Program-made: the position numbers and the translations under genes
Notes under the pieces: generated by a model
Seen by the model: the letters and a program-made list of their open reading frames with translations, nothing else
Database searches by the model: none
What the model was told of the DNA's origin: nothing
In this document: piece after piece, positions 49,741 through 61,558 of the stretch
How positions within the stretch are numbered: position 1 is the stretch's first letter
Layout: the number at the start of each line of letters is the position of its first letter
Source of the DNA: Aquipseudomonas guryensis
GTDB lineage: Bacteria > Pseudomonadota > Gammaproteobacteria > Pseudomonadales > Pseudomonadaceae
Direction of reading: 5' to 3'
Assembly (NCBI RefSeq): GCF_014164785.1
Contig: NZ_JACJFN010000002.1
Location: forward strand, 620,001 to 684,000
Length of the DNA stretch: 64,000 nt

Positions 49741-49769
49741 TTGTCATTAGTTGCCTAACTGTCTATACT
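49741..49769 (+). promoter_or_regulatory. Sigma-70 promoter of the sdh-suc operon
   Basis: TTGTCA (49741-49746) is separated by exactly 17 nt from TATACT (49764-49769). The predicted start is near 49776. Confidence 0.75.
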
Positions 49770-49888
49770 CTGCGACCGGCCGTCAGGGGCTTTAGGGCCT
49801 GCGTTTTGGCGGTTGGCACTCCCTTGGTGAGGGGTACCTGACCAGTGCACTTCCCGACAACTTGCCCTGTTTGTTAGGGGCCTCTAGT

Positions 49889-50275
49889 GTGAAAAAAGCC
49901 GTGAATAGCCAACGACCTGTAAACCTAGATCTCAGGACTATCAAACTCCCGATCACTGCTTATACGTCCATTCTGCACCGTGTTTCCGGTGTCATCCTCT
50001 TTGTCGGCATTGCCGTGCTGCTGTTTGCACTCGACAAGTCGCTGAGCACCGAGGAAGGCTTTGCAGAAGTCAAGGCGTGTCTGACCAGTCCGCTGGCCAA
50101 GCTGATTGTCTGGGGCCTCTTGTCCGCTCTGCTGTATCACCTGGTGGCCGGTGTACGCCATCTGATCATGGACATGGGTGTCGGCGAGTCGCTGGAAGGC
50201 GGCAAGCTGGGCTCGAAAATCGTCATCGTGGTTTCCGTGGTGGTGATCCTGCTGGCAGGGGTGTGGATATGGTAA
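49889..50275 (+). CDS. sdhC: Succinate dehydrogenase cytochrome b556 subunit
   Basis: The product is 128 aa from a GTG at 49889 (VKKAVNSQRPVNLDL), placed 8 nt after AGGGG. It has three membrane helices. The signature RPVNLDL...SILHRVSGVILF contains the serine and arginine of the quinone site, and the haem histidine is in LLYHLVAGVRHLIMDMG. With SdhD it anchors complex II and binds haem b. Its stop overlaps the sdhD start by 7 nt. Confidence 0.93.
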   Translation: MKKAVNSQRPVNLDLRTIKLPITAYTSILHRVSGVILFVGIAVLLFALDKSLSTEEGFAEVKACLTSPLAKLIVWGLLSALLYHLVAGVRHLIMDMGVGESLEGGKLGSKIVIVVSVVVILLAGVWIW

Positions 50276-50637
50276 CCAACGTAACGAACTTCTCTCGCTC
50301 GGGCCTCTACGACTGGATGGCCCAGCGTGTGTCTGCGGTTGTTCTCGCGGCTTATTTCCTGTTTCTGATCGGCTTCCTCGTGGTGAATCCGGGCCTCGGC
50401 TATGCCGAATGGCACGGTCTGTTCGCTCACACGGCGATGCGCATCTTCAGTCTGCTGGCCTTGGTGGCCCTGGGCGTACACGCCTGGGTCGGCATGTGGA
50501 CCATCTCCACTGACTATCTGACGCCAATGGCGCTGGGCAAGTGGGCGACTGTCGTGCGTTTTCTCTTCCAGGCGTTCTGCGGCATTGCCATGTTCGCGTT
50601 CTTCGTCTGGGGCGTACAGATTCTCTGGGGTGTCTGA
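50269..50637 (+). CDS. sdhD: Succinate dehydrogenase membrane anchor subunit
   Basis: The product is 122 aa with three membrane helices. The start ATG at 50269 lies inside the end of sdhC. Motifs are SRSGLYDWMAQRVSAVVLAAY and ALVALGVHAWVGMWTISTDYL, with the haem-ligand histidine and the quinone-site aspartate and tyrosine in the second. It completes the membrane domain of complex II. The sdhA ATG follows 4 nt after its stop. Confidence 0.94.
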   Translation: MVTNVTNFSRSGLYDWMAQRVSAVVLAAYFLFLIGFLVVNPGLGYAEWHGLFAHTAMRIFSLLALVALGVHAWVGMWTISTDYLTPMALGKWATVVRFLFQAFCGIAMFAFFVWGVQILWGV

Positions 50638-50640
50638 TTA

Positions 50641-52413
50641 ATGTCTAGCATTCGTACTCTTTCCTATGACGCCATCATCATCGGTGGCGGCGGTGCAGGC
50701 ATGCGTGCCGCACTGCAACTGGCTCAGGGCGGCCACAAGACTGCTGTAGTCACCAAGGTCTTCCCGACTCGTTCGCACACCGTATCTGCTCAGGGTGGCA
50801 TTACCTGCGCAATCGCTTCGGCCGATCCGAACGACGATTGGCGCTGGCACATGTACGACACCGTCAAGGGCTCCGACTACATCGGTGACCAGGACGCGAT
50901 CGAATACATGTGCTCCGTAGGCCCGGAAGCTGTATTTGAGCTGGAGCACATGGGTCTGCCGTTCTCCCGTACCGAACAAGGCCGCATTTATCAGCGCCCG
51001 TTCGGCGGTCAGTCCAAAGGCCCGAACAACCCGACTCAGGCTGCACGTACCTGCGCCGCAGCTGACCGTACCGGTCATGCCCTGCTGCACACCCTTTACC
51101 AGGCCAACCTCAAGGCTGGTACCTCGTTCCTCAACGAGTGGTACGCGGTTGATCTGGTGAAGAACCAGGACGGCGCCATCGTCGGCACCATCGCTATCTG
51201 CATCGAAACCGGCGAAACAGTCTATATCCGCTCCAAGGCCGTGGTTCTGGCCACTGGCGGTGCGGGTCGTATCTACGCCTCCACCACCAATGCCCTGATC
51301 AACACCGGTGACGGCGTGGGCATGGCCCTGCGTGCCGGTGTACCGGTGCAAGACATCGAGATGTGGCAGTTCCACCCGACCGGTATCGCCGGCGCTGGTG
51401 TACTGGTTACTGAAGGCTGTCGTGGTGAGGGTGGTTACCTGATCAACGCCCATGGCGAACGCTTCATGGAGCGTTATGCGCCGAACGCCAAAGACTTGGC
51501 CGGCCGCGACGTGGTCGCCCGTTCCATGGTCAAGGAAGTCATCGCCGGCAACGGCTGTGGCCCGGACAAGGATCACGTGCTGCTGAAGCTCGATCACCTC
51601 GGCGAAGAAGTGCTGCACAGCCGCTTGCCAGGCATATGCGAGCTGTCGAAGACCTTCGCTCACGTTGATCCGGTAGTTGCGCCGGTTCCGGTGATCCCTA
51701 CCTGCCACTACATGATGGGCGGCGTGCCGACCAACATTCATGGTCAGGCCATCACCCAGGATGCCAACGGCAACGACAAGATCATCGAAGGCCTGTTTGC
51801 TGTAGGCGAAGTGGCGTGCGTGTCGGTACACGGTGCTAACCGTCTGGGCGGCAACTCGCTGCTCGACCTGGTGGTATTTGGCCGTGCCGCTGGTCTGCAC
51901 CTGGAAAAAGCGCTGAAAGAAGGCGTGGAAGTCCGCGGTGCCAGCGAAACCGACATTGAGCAGTCGCTCAAGCGTCTGGCTGGCGTCAACGAACGCAGCA
52001 CCGGCGAAGATGTCGCGCCGCTGCGTAAAGAACTGCAACAGTGCATGCAAAACTACTTCGGTGTCTTCCGCACCGGCGAGTACATGCAAAAGGGTATTAC
52101 CCAACTGGCCGACCTGCGTGAGCGGATCGCGAACGTCAAGATCGCGGACAAGAGCCAGGCATTCAACACTGCGCGTATCGAAGCACTGGAACTGCAAAAC
52201 CTGCTGGAAGTGGCCGAAGCCACTGCCATCGCCGCCGATACCCGTACCGAGTCCCGTGGCGCGCATGCCCGCGAAGACTACGAGGATCGCGATGATGAGA
52301 ACTGGCTGTGCCACTCCCTGTACTTCCCGGGTGAGAAACGTGTCGCCAAGCGCGCTGTGAACTTCGCGCCGAAGACCGTTCCTGCTTTTGAACCCAAAGT
52401 ACGTACTTATTAA
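50641..52413 (+). CDS. sdhA: Succinate dehydrogenase flavoprotein subunit
   Basis: The product is 590 aa. It oxidises succinate to fumarate with a covalently bound FAD. The flavin-linking histidine is H46 in [12 protein letters not shown]. The Rossmann start is [16 protein letters not shown], the substrate site has [18 protein letters not shown] and RSMVKEVI, and a [12 protein letters not shown] stretch holds the active-site histidine. The length and ending (FEPKVRTY) match other Pseudomonas SdhA. It is the catalytic part of complex II, on the cytoplasmic side. Confidence 0.97.
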   Translation: MSSIRTLSYDAIIIGGGGAGMRAALQLAQGGHKTAVVTKVFPTRSHTVSAQGGITCAIASADPNDDWRWHMYDTVKGSDYIGDQDAIEYMCSVGPEAVFELEHMGLPFSRTEQGRIYQRPFGGQSKGPNNPTQAARTCAAADRTGHALLHTLYQANLKAGTSFLNEWYAVDLVKNQDGAIVGTIAICIETGETVYIRSKAVVLATGGAGRIYASTTNALINTGDGVGMALRAGVPVQDIEMWQFHPTGIAGAGVLVTEGCRGEGGYLINAHGERFMERYAPNAKDLAGRDVVARSMVKEVIAGNGCGPDKDHVLLKLDHLGEEVLHSRLPGICELSKTFAHVDPVVAPVPVIPTCHYMMGGVPTNIHGQAITQDANGNDKIIEGLFAVGEVACVSVHGANRLGGNSLLDLVVFGRAAGLHLEKALKEGVEVRGASETDIEQSLKRLAGVNERSTGEDVAPLRKELQQCMQNYFGVFRTGEYMQKGITQLADLRERIANVKIADKSQAFNTARIEALELQNLLEVAEATAIAADTRTESRGAHAREDYEDRDDENWLCHSLYFPGEKRVAKRAVNFAPKTVPAFEPKVRTY

Positions 52414-52424
52414 GGGTGGTCATC

Positions 52425-53144
52425 ATGTCTCTTGGTAAAACTTTGCAAGTCAGCGTTTATCGCTACAACCCGGAAAAGGATGCCGCACCGTTCATGCAGG
52501 ACTTCACCGTCGATATCGACGGCAAGGACCTGATGGTGCTCGACGTACTGGCCCTGATCAAGGAACAGGACGAGGGCTTCTCCTACCGTCGCTCCTGCCG
52601 TGAAGGTGTGTGCGGTTCCGACGGCATGAACATCAGCGGCAAGAACGGTCTGGCTTGTGTCACGCCGATCTCCACCGTGGTCAAGGGCAACAAGCTGGTG
52701 ATTCGCCCGCTGCCTGGTTTGCCGGTCATTCGTGACCTGGTGGTCGATATGAGCATCTTCTACAAGCAATACGAGAAGGTGCAGCCTTTCCTGCAGAACG
52801 ACACGCCGGCTCCGGCCATCGAGCGTCTGCAGTCACCGGAAGAGCGCGAGAAGCTGGACGGTCTGTACGAGTGCATCCTGTGCGCGTGCTGCTCCACCAG
52901 CTGCCCGTCCTTCTGGTGGAACCCGGACAAGTTCCTCGGTCCCGCTGCACTGCTGCAGGCTTACCGCTTCCTCGCCGATAGCCGTGACACCAAGACCGCA
53001 GAACGTCTGGCCTCGCTGGACGATCCGTTCAGCGTGTTCCGTTGCCGCGGCATCATGAACTGCGTGAACGTTTGCCCGAAAGGTCTCAACCCGACTAAGG
53101 CAATCGGCCACGTACGTAACATGCTGCTGCAGAGCGGTACCTGA
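52425..53144 (+). CDS. sdhB: Succinate dehydrogenase iron-sulfur subunit
   Basis: The product is 239 aa from the ATG at 52425 (MSLGKTLQVSVYRY). It transfers electrons from FAD to quinone through three clusters. The [2Fe-2S] ligands are C58, C63, D66 and C78 (with aspartate as in E. coli). The [4Fe-4S] and [3Fe-4S] clusters use C150, C153, C156, C160, C207, C213 and C217. The gap to sdhA is 11 bp. After its stop there are three hairpins before sucA. Confidence 0.97.
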   Translation: MSLGKTLQVSVYRYNPEKDAAPFMQDFTVDIDGKDLMVLDVLALIKEQDEGFSYRRSCREGVCGSDGMNISGKNGLACVTPISTVVKGNKLVIRPLPGLPVIRDLVVDMSIFYKQYEKVQPFLQNDTPAPAIERLQSPEEREKLDGLYECILCACCSTSCPSFWWNPDKFLGPAALLQAYRFLADSRDTKTAERLASLDDPFSVFRCRGIMNCVNVCPKGLNPTKAIGHVRNMLLQSGT

Positions 53145-53148
53145 TTCA

Positions 53149-53282
53149 GTTTTACCCGTGACACCTGCAGCAGCGGCGTAACTCCGCTGCTGCAGTAAAA
53201 CCAGAACCGCAGCTCACAAAGCCGCGGTTCTTACTTGAAAAGAATTTGATGACCAGCAGGGGCATCCGGGCTGGTGCCCGGA
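53149..53282. repeat. Three consecutive hairpins in the sdhB-sucA spacer
   Basis: Hairpin 1: CTGCAGCAGCGG (53165-53176) pairs perfectly with 53184-53195 around CGTAACT, extended by outer arms GTTTTAC (53149-53155) and GTAAAAC (53195-53201). Hairpin 2: AGAACCGC (53203-53210) with GCGGTTCT (53224-53231). Hairpin 3: TCCGGGC (53265-53271) with GCCCGGA (53276-53282) around TGGT. None has a T-run after it. They may be processing or stability elements, or partial attenuators, between the sdh and suc parts of the operon. Confidence 0.7.
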
Positions 53283-53386
53283 CTATCTGCGGGATCCGTA
53301 GTGGCTTACCCGTCGCTGCTTCAGGACTTTGAGCCTCAATTACGGCCTCCACGCCGGTGGTGTCCCCTTACCGAGGGTGACCAAGC

Positions 53387-56218
53387 ATGCAAGAAAGCGT
53401 GATGCAGCGCATGTGGGACAGTGCCCACCTATCCGGTGGTAACGCTGCCTATGTGGAAGAGCTCTATGAGCTCTACCTGCACGATCCCAACGCTGTGCCA
53501 GAAGAGTGGCGCACCTATTTCCAGAAATTGCCGACTGACGGCAATGCCGCCACCGACGTTTCGCACTCGACCGTCCGCGATCATTTCGTGCTGCTGGCCA
53601 AGAACCAGCGCCGCGCACAACCGGTTTCCGCCGGCAGTGTCAGCAGCGAGCACGAGAAGAAGCAGGTTGAAGTCCTGCGTCTGATTCAGGCGTACCGCAT
53701 GCGTGGCCATCAGGCTGCGACGCTCGACCCGCTGGGTCTGTGGCAGCGTCCGGCTCCGGCTGACCTGGCGGTCAACCACTATGGTCTGACCAACGCCGAC
53801 CTCGACACCACCTTCCGTACCGGTGAGCTTTACATCGGCAAGGAAGAGGCGACTTTACGGGAAATTTTTGAGGCGCTGCAGCAGACATATTGCCGCACCA
53901 TTGGCGCCGAGTTCACCCATATCGTCGATTCCGAGCAGCGCAAGTGGTTCCAGCAGCGTCTGGAAAGCGTGCGCGGCCGTCCGGCATTCTCCGCGGAAGT
54001 GCAGGGTCACCTGCTTGAGCGTCTGACTGCCGCCGAAGGCCTGGAAAAGTACCTGGGCACCAAGTACCCGGGCACCAAGCGTTTCGGTCTGGAGGGCGGC
54101 GAGAGCCTGATTCCGCTGCTGGACGAAATCATCCAGCGCAGCGGTTCCTACGGTACCAAGGAAATCGTCATCGGCATGGCCCACCGCGGCCGTCTCAACG
54201 TACTGGTCAACACCTTCGGCAAGAACCCGCGCGACCTGTTCGACGAGTTCGAAGGCAAGAAGGTCGACGGCCTGTCTTCCGGTGACGTGAAGTACCACCA
54301 GGGGTTCTCCTCCAACGTCATGACCCCGGGCGGCGAAGTGCACCTGGCACTGGCGTTCAACCCTTCGCACCTGGAGATCGTCTCTCCGGTGGTCGAGGGT
54401 TCCGTGCGTGCCCGTCAGGATCGCCGCAGCGATCCGAACGGCGACACCGTACTGCCGATTTCCATCCACGGTGACGCGGCATTTGCCGGTCAGGGCGTGG
54501 TCATGGAAACCTTCCAGATGTCGCAGACCCGCGGCTACAAGACTGGCGGTACCATTCACCTGGTGATCAACAACCAGGTCGGTTTCACCACCAGCCGTCC
54601 GGAAGACTCGCGCTCCACCGAGTACTGCACCGACGTGGCGAAGATGATCCAGGCGCCGATCTTCCATGTGAATGGCGATGATCCGGAAGCCGTGTTGTTC
54701 GTCACCCAGCTGGCCGTCGACTACCGCATGCAGTTCAAGCGTGACGTGGTCATCGACCTGGTCTGCTACCGTCGTCGTGGCCACAACGAGGCCGACGAGC
54801 CGAGCGGCACCCAGCCGCTGATGTACCAGCAGATCGCCAAGCAGCGCACCACCCGTGAGCTGTATGCGGAAAGCCTGATTAACGGCGGCCGTCTTGACGC
54901 CGAGCGCGTGCAGAGCAAGATCGACGAGTACCGCAACGCGCTGGACAACGGCCAGCACGTGGTCAAGAGCCTGGTCAAGGAGCCGAACAAGGAGCTGTTC
55001 GTCGACTGGCGCCCGTACCTGGGCCATGCCTGGACTGCCCGTCACGACACCCGCTGCGATCTGAAGACCCTGCAGGATCTGGCCGGCAAGCTGCTCGACC
55101 TGCCGGAAGGTCTGGTTCTGCAACGTCAGGTGGCCAAGGTGCTGGAAGACCGGGTCAAGATGACCGCCGGCGCCATGCCGATCAACTGGGGTTACGCCGA
55201 GAACCTGGCCTACGCCACGCTGCTGCAAGCCGGTCACCCGGTGCGCATCACCGGTCAGGACGTTGGCCGCGGTACCTTCTCGCACCGCCATGCGGCGCTG
55301 CACAACCAGAAGGACGCCAGCACTTACCTGCCGCTGCAAAACCTGTTCGAAGGCCAGCCGAAGTTCGACCTTTACGACTCCTTCCTCTCCGAAGAAGCGG
55401 TATTGGCTTTTGAATACGGCTACTCGACCACCGTGCCCAACGCACTGGTGATCTGGGAAGCGCAGTTCGGCGACTTCGCCAACGGCGCCCAGGTAGTGTT
55501 CGACCAGTTCATCTCCAGTGGTGAGCACAAGTGGGGCCGTCTGTGCGGCCTGACCATGCTGCTGCCGCACGGTTATGAAGGGCAGGGTCCGGAGCACAGC
55601 TCTGCGCGCCTGGAGCGTTACCTGCAGCTGTGCGCCGAGCACAACATGCAGGTCTGCGTGCCGACCACCCCGGCACAGATCTACCATCTGCTGCGCCGTC
55701 AGGTGATTCGTCCGCTGCGCAAGCCGCTGGTCGTGCTTACGCCCAAGTCGCTGCTGCGCCACCCGCTGGCCATCTCGACTCTGGAAGATCTGGCCGAAGG
55801 TTCGTTCCAGACCGTGATTCCCGAGATCGATCCGATCGAGCCGAAGAAGGTCGAGCGTCTGATCCTGTGCAGCGGCAAGGTCTACTACGACCTGCTGGCC
55901 AAGCGCCGTGCCGAAGGCCGCGAAGACATCGCCATCGTGCGCATCGAGCAGCTCTATCCGTTTCCGGAAGAGGATCTGGCCGAGGCGATTGCCCCGTACA
56001 AGAACCTCAAGCACATCGTCTGGTGTCAGGAAGAGCCGATGAACCAGGGCGCTTGGTACTGCAGCCAGCACCACATGCGTCGCGTCGCTTCTGCGCACAA
56101 GAAAGGCCTGTTCCTCGAGTACGCCGGCCGCGATGCTTCGGCAGCGCCGGCTTGCGGTTACGCCTCGATGCACGCCGAACAGCAGGAAAAACTGCTGAAC
56201 GACGCCTTTACTGTCTAA
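53387..56218 (+). CDS. sucA: 2-oxoglutarate dehydrogenase E1 component
   Basis: The product is 943 aa, the normal length. It is the thiamine diphosphate-dependent E1 that decarboxylates 2-oxoglutarate and passes the succinyl group to SucB. The N-terminal [27 protein letters not shown] binds E2. The ThDP region has [17 protein letters not shown], with the cofactor aspartate within [11 protein letters not shown]; other motifs are [22 protein letters not shown] and the transketolase-like C-terminal half with [10 protein letters not shown] and [25 protein letters not shown]. The ATG at 53387 follows a weak GAGGGTGACC site. Confidence 0.97.
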   Translation: MQESVMQRMWDSAHLSGGNAAYVEELYELYLHDPNAVPEEWRTYFQKLPTDGNAATDVSHSTVRDHFVLLAKNQRRAQPVSAGSVSSEHEKKQVEVLRLIQAYRMRGHQAATLDPLGLWQRPAPADLAVNHYGLTNADLDTTFRTGELYIGKEEATLREIFEALQQTYCRTIGAEFTHIVDSEQRKWFQQRLESVRGRPAFSAEVQGHLLERLTAAEGLEKYLGTKYPGTKRFGLEGGESLIPLLDEIIQRSGSYGTKEIVIGMAHRGRLNVLVNTFGKNPRDLFDEFEGKKVDGLSSGDVKYHQGFSSNVMTPGGEVHLALAFNPSHLEIVSPVVEGSVRARQDRRSDPNGDTVLPISIHGDAAFAGQGVVMETFQMSQTRGYKTGGTIHLVINNQVGFTTSRPEDSRSTEYCTDVAKMIQAPIFHVNGDDPEAVLFVTQLAVDYRMQFKRDVVIDLVCYRRRGHNEADEPSGTQPLMYQQIAKQRTTRELYAESLINGGRLDAERVQSKIDEYRNALDNGQHVVKSLVKEPNKELFVDWRPYLGHAWTARHDTRCDLKTLQDLAGKLLDLPEGLVLQRQVAKVLEDRVKMTAGAMPINWGYAENLAYATLLQAGHPVRITGQDVGRGTFSHRHAALHNQKDASTYLPLQNLFEGQPKFDLYDSFLSEEAVLAFEYGYSTTVPNALVIWEAQFGDFANGAQVVFDQFISSGEHKWGRLCGLTMLLPHGYEGQGPEHSSARLERYLQLCAEHNMQVCVPTTPAQIYHLLRRQVIRPLRKPLVVLTPKSLLRHPLAISTLEDLAEGSFQTVIPEIDPIEPKKVERLILCSGKVYYDLLAKRRAEGREDIAIVRIEQLYPFPEEDLAEAIAPYKNLKHIVWCQEEPMNQGAWYCSQHHMRRVASAHKKGLFLEYAGRDASAAPACGYASMHAEQQEKLLNDAFTV

Positions 56219-56291
56219 CGCCTTCGCGTATCGAGGCGACGGCACGGGCCGTCGCCTCCTTGAAGAAAACGAATTTAAGGAAACACTCAGA

Positions 56292-57509
56292 ATGGCTATC
56301 GAGATCAAAGCCCCAACCTTCCCGGAATCGGTTGCCGACGGCACCGTGGCTACCTGGCACAAGAAGCCGGGCGATGCGGTCAAGCGCGATGAGCTGATCG
56401 TCGACATCGAAACCGACAAGGTGGTGATGGAAGTCCTCGCTGAAGCCGACGGCGTGCTCGCCGAAATCGTCAAGAACGAAGGCGACACCGTGCTCTCCGG
56501 CGAGCTGCTGGGCAAGCTGGGTGCCGCTGGCGCAGCAGTAGCTGCTGCCCCAGCTGCTGCCGCTCCGGTTGCCGCTTCTGCTGCTGCCCCGGCCGCTGGC
56601 GATGACGAAGCGATTCTCTCGCCGGCCGCGCGCAAGATCGCCGAAGAAGGTGGTATCGATCCGAACAGCATCACCGGCACCGGTAAAGGTGGTCGCGTGA
56701 CCAAGGAAGACGCCGTCGCCGCTGTAGCTGCCAAGAAAGCAGCGCCGGCCCCGGTGGCCAAACCGGCTGCACCAGCTGCCGATGCCCCGGTATTCGCCGC
56801 TGGCGATCGCGTCGAAAAGCGCGTACCGATGACTCGCCTGCGTGCCAAGGTCGCCGAGCGTCTGGTCGAGGCCCAGTCCACCATGGCCATGCTGACCACC
56901 TTCAACGAAGTCGACATGCACGAAGTCATGGCCCTGCGTTCGAAGTACAAGGATCTGTTCGAGAAGACCCACAACGGCGTGCGCCTGGGCTTCATGTCGT
57001 TCTTCGTCAAGGCTGCCGTCGAGGCGCTCAAGCGCTTCCCAGCGGTCAACGCTTCGATCGACGGTAACGACATCGTCTACCACGGCTATCAGGACATCGG
57101 CGTTGCCGTGTCCAGTGACCGTGGCCTGGTGGTGCCGGTGCTGCGCAACGCCGAGCTGATGAGCCTGGCCGAAGTCGAGAATGGCATCGCCACCTTCGGC
57201 AAGAAGGCCCGTGACGGCAAGCTGTCGATCGAAGAAATGACCGGTGGCACCTTCACCATCACCAACGGCGGTACCTTCGGTTCGATGATGTCGACGCCGA
57301 TCGTCAACCCGCCGCAGGCCGCGATTCTGGGCATGCACAACATCATCCAGCGCCCGGTGGCCATCAATGGCCAGGTGGTCATCCGTCCGATGATGTACCT
57401 GGCGCTGTCCTACGATCACCGTCTGATCGACGGCAAGGAAGCCGTGAGCTTCCTGGTGACCATCAAGAACCTGCTGGAAGACCCGGCTCGTCTGCTGCTG
57501 GACATCTGA
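56292..57509 (+). CDS. sucB: Dihydrolipoamide succinyltransferase (E2 of 2-oxoglutarate dehydrogenase)
   Basis: The product is 405 aa. A lipoyl domain (1-80) carries the lipoylated lysine K43 in [12 protein letters not shown]. An alanine/proline-rich linker (about 78-105) leads to the peripheral subunit-binding domain ([32 protein letters not shown] region, 110-145), then a second linker and the catalytic domain (about 175-405) with the active-site histidine in [13 protein letters not shown] near the C-terminus. It forms the core of the complex. Confidence 0.97.
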   Translation: MAIEIKAPTFPESVADGTVATWHKKPGDAVKRDELIVDIETDKVVMEVLAEADGVLAEIVKNEGDTVLSGELLGKLGAAGAAVAAAPAAAAPVAASAAAPAAGDDEAILSPAARKIAEEGGIDPNSITGTGKGGRVTKEDAVAAVAAKKAAPAPVAKPAAPAADAPVFAAGDRVEKRVPMTRLRAKVAERLVEAQSTMAMLTTFNEVDMHEVMALRSKYKDLFEKTHNGVRLGFMSFFVKAAVEALKRFPAVNASIDGNDIVYHGYQDIGVAVSSDRGLVVPVLRNAELMSLAEVENGIATFGKKARDGKLSIEEMTGGTFTITNGGTFGSMMSTPIVNPPQAAILGMHNIIQRPVAINGQVVIRPMMYLALSYDHRLIDGKEAVSFLVTIKNLLEDPARLLLDI

Positions 57510-57573
57510 TCCCGCTGCTGTACACGCGGCGGTCCTCACAAGGGGCCGCCCGGTTTTATCCGAGAAGGAATGA

Positions 57574-59013
<1,440 letters not shown>

Positions 59014-59031
59014 GAAACGTTAGAGCATGCG

Positions 59032-59053
59032 GCGTCTGGCCCTGGCCAGACGC
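59032..59053. repeat. Hairpin in the lpdG-sucC spacer
   Basis: GCGTCTGGC (59032-59040) pairs perfectly with GCCAGACGC (59045-59053) around CCTG, 18 nt after the lpdG stop. No T-run follows. The spacer is 202 bp and also contains a second weaker stem near 59155-59180. Confidence 0.6.
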
Positions 59054-59215
59054 TCAAACGCAGGAAAAGAACCACGGCGTACGGCCCGCGGCAGCCCCAC
59101 ACGGTGTGTCGCAGGAATGTCCGTCAGGACTGCTAACCAGAGCAGTCACAGGTGGTGCGGCGCCTTCGAGCGCAGCACCGATGCGCAATACCTAAACGAA
59201 GAACGGTAGATAAGC

Positions 59216-60382
59216 ATGAATCTTCACGAGTATCAGGGTAAGCAGCTGTTCGCTGAATACGGCCTGCCGGTTTCCACTGGCTTCGCCGTTGACACCCCGG
59301 AAGAAGCGGCTGCGGCCTGCGAAAAGATCGGTGGCAGCGAGTGGGTTGTCAAAGCCCAGGTGCACGCCGGTGGCCGCGGTAAAGCGGGCGGTGTAAAGCT
59401 GGTGCGTAACAAGGAAGACGCCAAGGCGTTCGCCGCTCAGTGGCTGGGCAAGCGTCTGGTGACCTACCAGACTGACGCCAATGGTCAGCCGGTCACCAAG
59501 ATCCTGGTCGAGTCGTGCACCGACATCGACAAGGAACTGTACCTCGGCGCCGTCGTCGACCGTTCCAGCCGCCGTATCGTGTTCATGGCTTCCACCGAAG
59601 GTGGCGTGGACATCGAGAAAGTCGCCCACGACACTCCCGAGAAGATCCTCAAGGCCACCATCGATCCGCTGGTCGGCGCTCAGCCGTACCAGGGCCGCGA
59701 GCTGGCTTTCCAACTGGGCCTGAAAGGCGACCAGATCAAGCAGTTCACCCACATCTTCGTTGGCCTGGCCAAGCTGTTCCAGGACTACGACCTGGCACTG
59801 CTGGAAGTGAACCCGCTGGTCATCAAGAAAGACGGCAACCTCCACTGCCTGGACGCCAAGATCAACATCGACAGCAACGCCATGTACCGCCAGCCCAAGC
59901 TGCGCGCCATGCATGACCCGTCGCAGGACGATCCGCGCGAAGCCCACGCTGCCAAGTTCGAACTGAACTACGTAGCCCTGGAAGGCAACATTGGCTGCAT
60001 GGTCAACGGTGCCGGCCTGGCCATGGGTACCATGGATATCGTCAACCTGCACGGCGGCAAGCCAGCCAACTTCCTCGACGTAGGTGGCGGCGCGACCAAA
60101 GAGCGCGTGACCGAAGCGTTCAAGATCATCCTGTCCGACAGCAATGTCGCGGCCGTACTGGTCAACATCTTCGGCGGCATCGTTCGTTGCGACATGATTG
60201 CCGAAGGCATCATCGGCGCCGTGAAAGAAGTCGGCGTGAAGATTCCGGTCGTGGTCCGTCTGGAAGGCAACAACGCTGAACTGGGCGCCAAGGTCCTGGC
60301 CGAAAGCGGCCTGAACATCATCGCAGCAACCAGCCTGACCGACGCTGCAGAGCAAGTCGTCAAAGCTGCGGAGGGCAAGTAA
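59216..60382 (+). CDS. sucC: Succinyl-CoA synthetase beta subunit (ADP-forming type)
   Basis: The product is 388 aa. It has an ATP-grasp fold with the nucleotide-binding segment [20 protein letters not shown], the metal-binding region [25 protein letters not shown] and the C-terminal [21 protein letters not shown]. With SucD it makes succinate, ATP (or GTP) and CoA from succinyl-CoA. The ATG at 59216 begins [19 protein letters not shown]. The stop overlaps the sucD start by one base (TAATG). Confidence 0.97.
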   Translation: MNLHEYQGKQLFAEYGLPVSTGFAVDTPEEAAAACEKIGGSEWVVKAQVHAGGRGKAGGVKLVRNKEDAKAFAAQWLGKRLVTYQTDANGQPVTKILVESCTDIDKELYLGAVVDRSSRRIVFMASTEGGVDIEKVAHDTPEKILKATIDPLVGAQPYQGRELAFQLGLKGDQIKQFTHIFVGLAKLFQDYDLALLEVNPLVIKKDGNLHCLDAKINIDSNAMYRQPKLRAMHDPSQDDPREAHAAKFELNYVALEGNIGCMVNGAGLAMGTMDIVNLHGGKPANFLDVGGGATKERVTEAFKIILSDSNVAAVLVNIFGGIVRCDMIAEGIIGAVKEVGVKIPVVVRLEGNNAELGAKVLAESGLNIIAATSLTDAAEQVVKAAEGK

Positions 60383-61269
60383 TGAGCGTCCTGATCAATA
60401 AAGACACCAAAGTCATCTGCCAGGGCTTCACCGGCTCGCAGGGTACTTTCCACTCCGAACAAGCCATTGCCTACGGCACCAAGATGGTTGGCGGCGTGAC
60501 TCCTGGCAAGGGCGGCACCACTCACCTGGGCCTGCCGGTGTTCAACACCGTCAAGGAAGCCGTTGAAGCCACCGGCGCCACCGCTTCGGTGATCTACGTT
60601 CCGGCTCCGTTCTGCAAGGACTCGATCCTGGAAGCGGCTTTCGGCGGCATCAAGCTGATCGTCTGCATCACCGAAGGCATCGCGACCATCGACATGCTGG
60701 AAGCCAAGGTCAAGTGCGACGAGCTGGGCGTACGCCTGATCGGCCCGAACTGCCCGGGCGTGATCACTCCCGGCGAGTGCAAGATCGGCATCATGCCGGG
60801 TCACATTCACCTGCCAGGCAAAGTCGGTATCGTCTCGCGTTCCGGCACCCTGACCTATGAAGCCGTGAAGCAGACCACTGACGCCGGTTTCGGTCAGTCC
60901 ACCTGCGTCGGCATCGGCGGTGACCCGATTCCGGGCTCCAACTTCATCGACATCCTGAAGCTGTTCCAGGAAGACCCGAAGACCGAGGCGATCGTGATGA
61001 TCGGCGAGATCGGCGGTTCCGCTGAAGAAGAAGCTGCTGCCTACATCAAGGCCAACGTGACCAAACCGGTGGTGTCCTACATCGCTGGCGTCACCGCGCC
61101 GCCCGGCAAGCGCATGGGCCACGCCGGCGCCATCATTTCCGGTGGTAAAGGTACTGCGGACGAGAAGTTCGCTGCCCTGCAGGACGCTGGTGTGAAAACC
61201 GTGCGTTCTCTGGCCGACATTGGCAAGGCCCTGGCCGAGCTGACTGGCTGGCAGGCCAAGAACGCCTAA
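60382..61269 (+). CDS. sucD: Succinyl-CoA synthetase alpha subunit
   Basis: The product is 295 aa. The phosphohistidine is H247 in [14 protein letters not shown]. The CoA-binding N-terminus is [19 protein letters not shown], with [20 protein letters not shown] and [11 protein letters not shown] in the middle. It catalyses the transfer of phosphate between nucleotide and succinyl phosphate. It is the last gene of the sdh-suc operon, closed by a clear terminator 20 bp downstream. Confidence 0.97.
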   Translation: MSVLINKDTKVICQGFTGSQGTFHSEQAIAYGTKMVGGVTPGKGGTTHLGLPVFNTVKEAVEATGATASVIYVPAPFCKDSILEAAFGGIKLIVCITEGIATIDMLEAKVKCDELGVRLIGPNCPGVITPGECKIGIMPGHIHLPGKVGIVSRSGTLTYEAVKQTTDAGFGQSTCVGIGGDPIPGSNFIDILKLFQEDPKTEAIVMIGEIGGSAEEEAAAYIKANVTKPVVSYIAGVTAPPGKRMGHAGAIISGGKGTADEKFAALQDAGVKTVRSLADIGKALAELTGWQAKNA

Positions 61270-61289
61270 GGTGTTCTTGATCTGAAAGA

Positions 61290-61313
61290 GGCCACCTTCG
61301 GGTGGCCTTTTTT
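61290..61313 (+). terminator. Terminator of the sdh-suc operon
   Basis: GGCCACC, a TTCG tetraloop and GGTGGCC are followed by TTTTTT. It lies 20 bp after the sucD stop. Confidence 0.93.
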
Positions 61314-61558
61314 ATTGCTGTCGATTCGATCAGAAATTTGTGTCGGGGCGACAGATTGTTGCGTCCGATCGACAGCCCGACCGCTGTCAGACGCGGCGCA
61401 TCGATAAAATCGTTAGGCTTGCAACTATATATCCCGGCGAGGCTCCACAAGGGCTGGCGGCGGGTACCTGTGAATCGCCTGAACCGGGCGCGGCACGCTT
61501 CCTGAACTCAAAGGAAACCTGCGTTTTCTCCCTGTTTTCCAGCTTGGTACTTCCCGCT

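Larger units (their letters stand above)
49540..49888. other. Divergent gltA-sdhC intergenic region (349 bp)
   Basis: It contains a sigma-70 promoter for gltA (49599-49626) and one for sdhC (49741-49769). The 113 nt downstream of the sdh promoter form the sdhC leader. I see no additional gene. Confidence 0.7.

Noticed and set aside
50638..52314. A reverse-strand open frame of 558 codons opposite sdhA
   Set aside because: Exact antisense shadow of sdhA with no homology-like motifs.
53855..57073. A reverse-strand open frame of 1072 codons across sucA and sucB
   Set aside because: It is antisense to two well-supported enzymes, has no ribosome site or recognisable domain, and such frames arise from GC-rich codon use.
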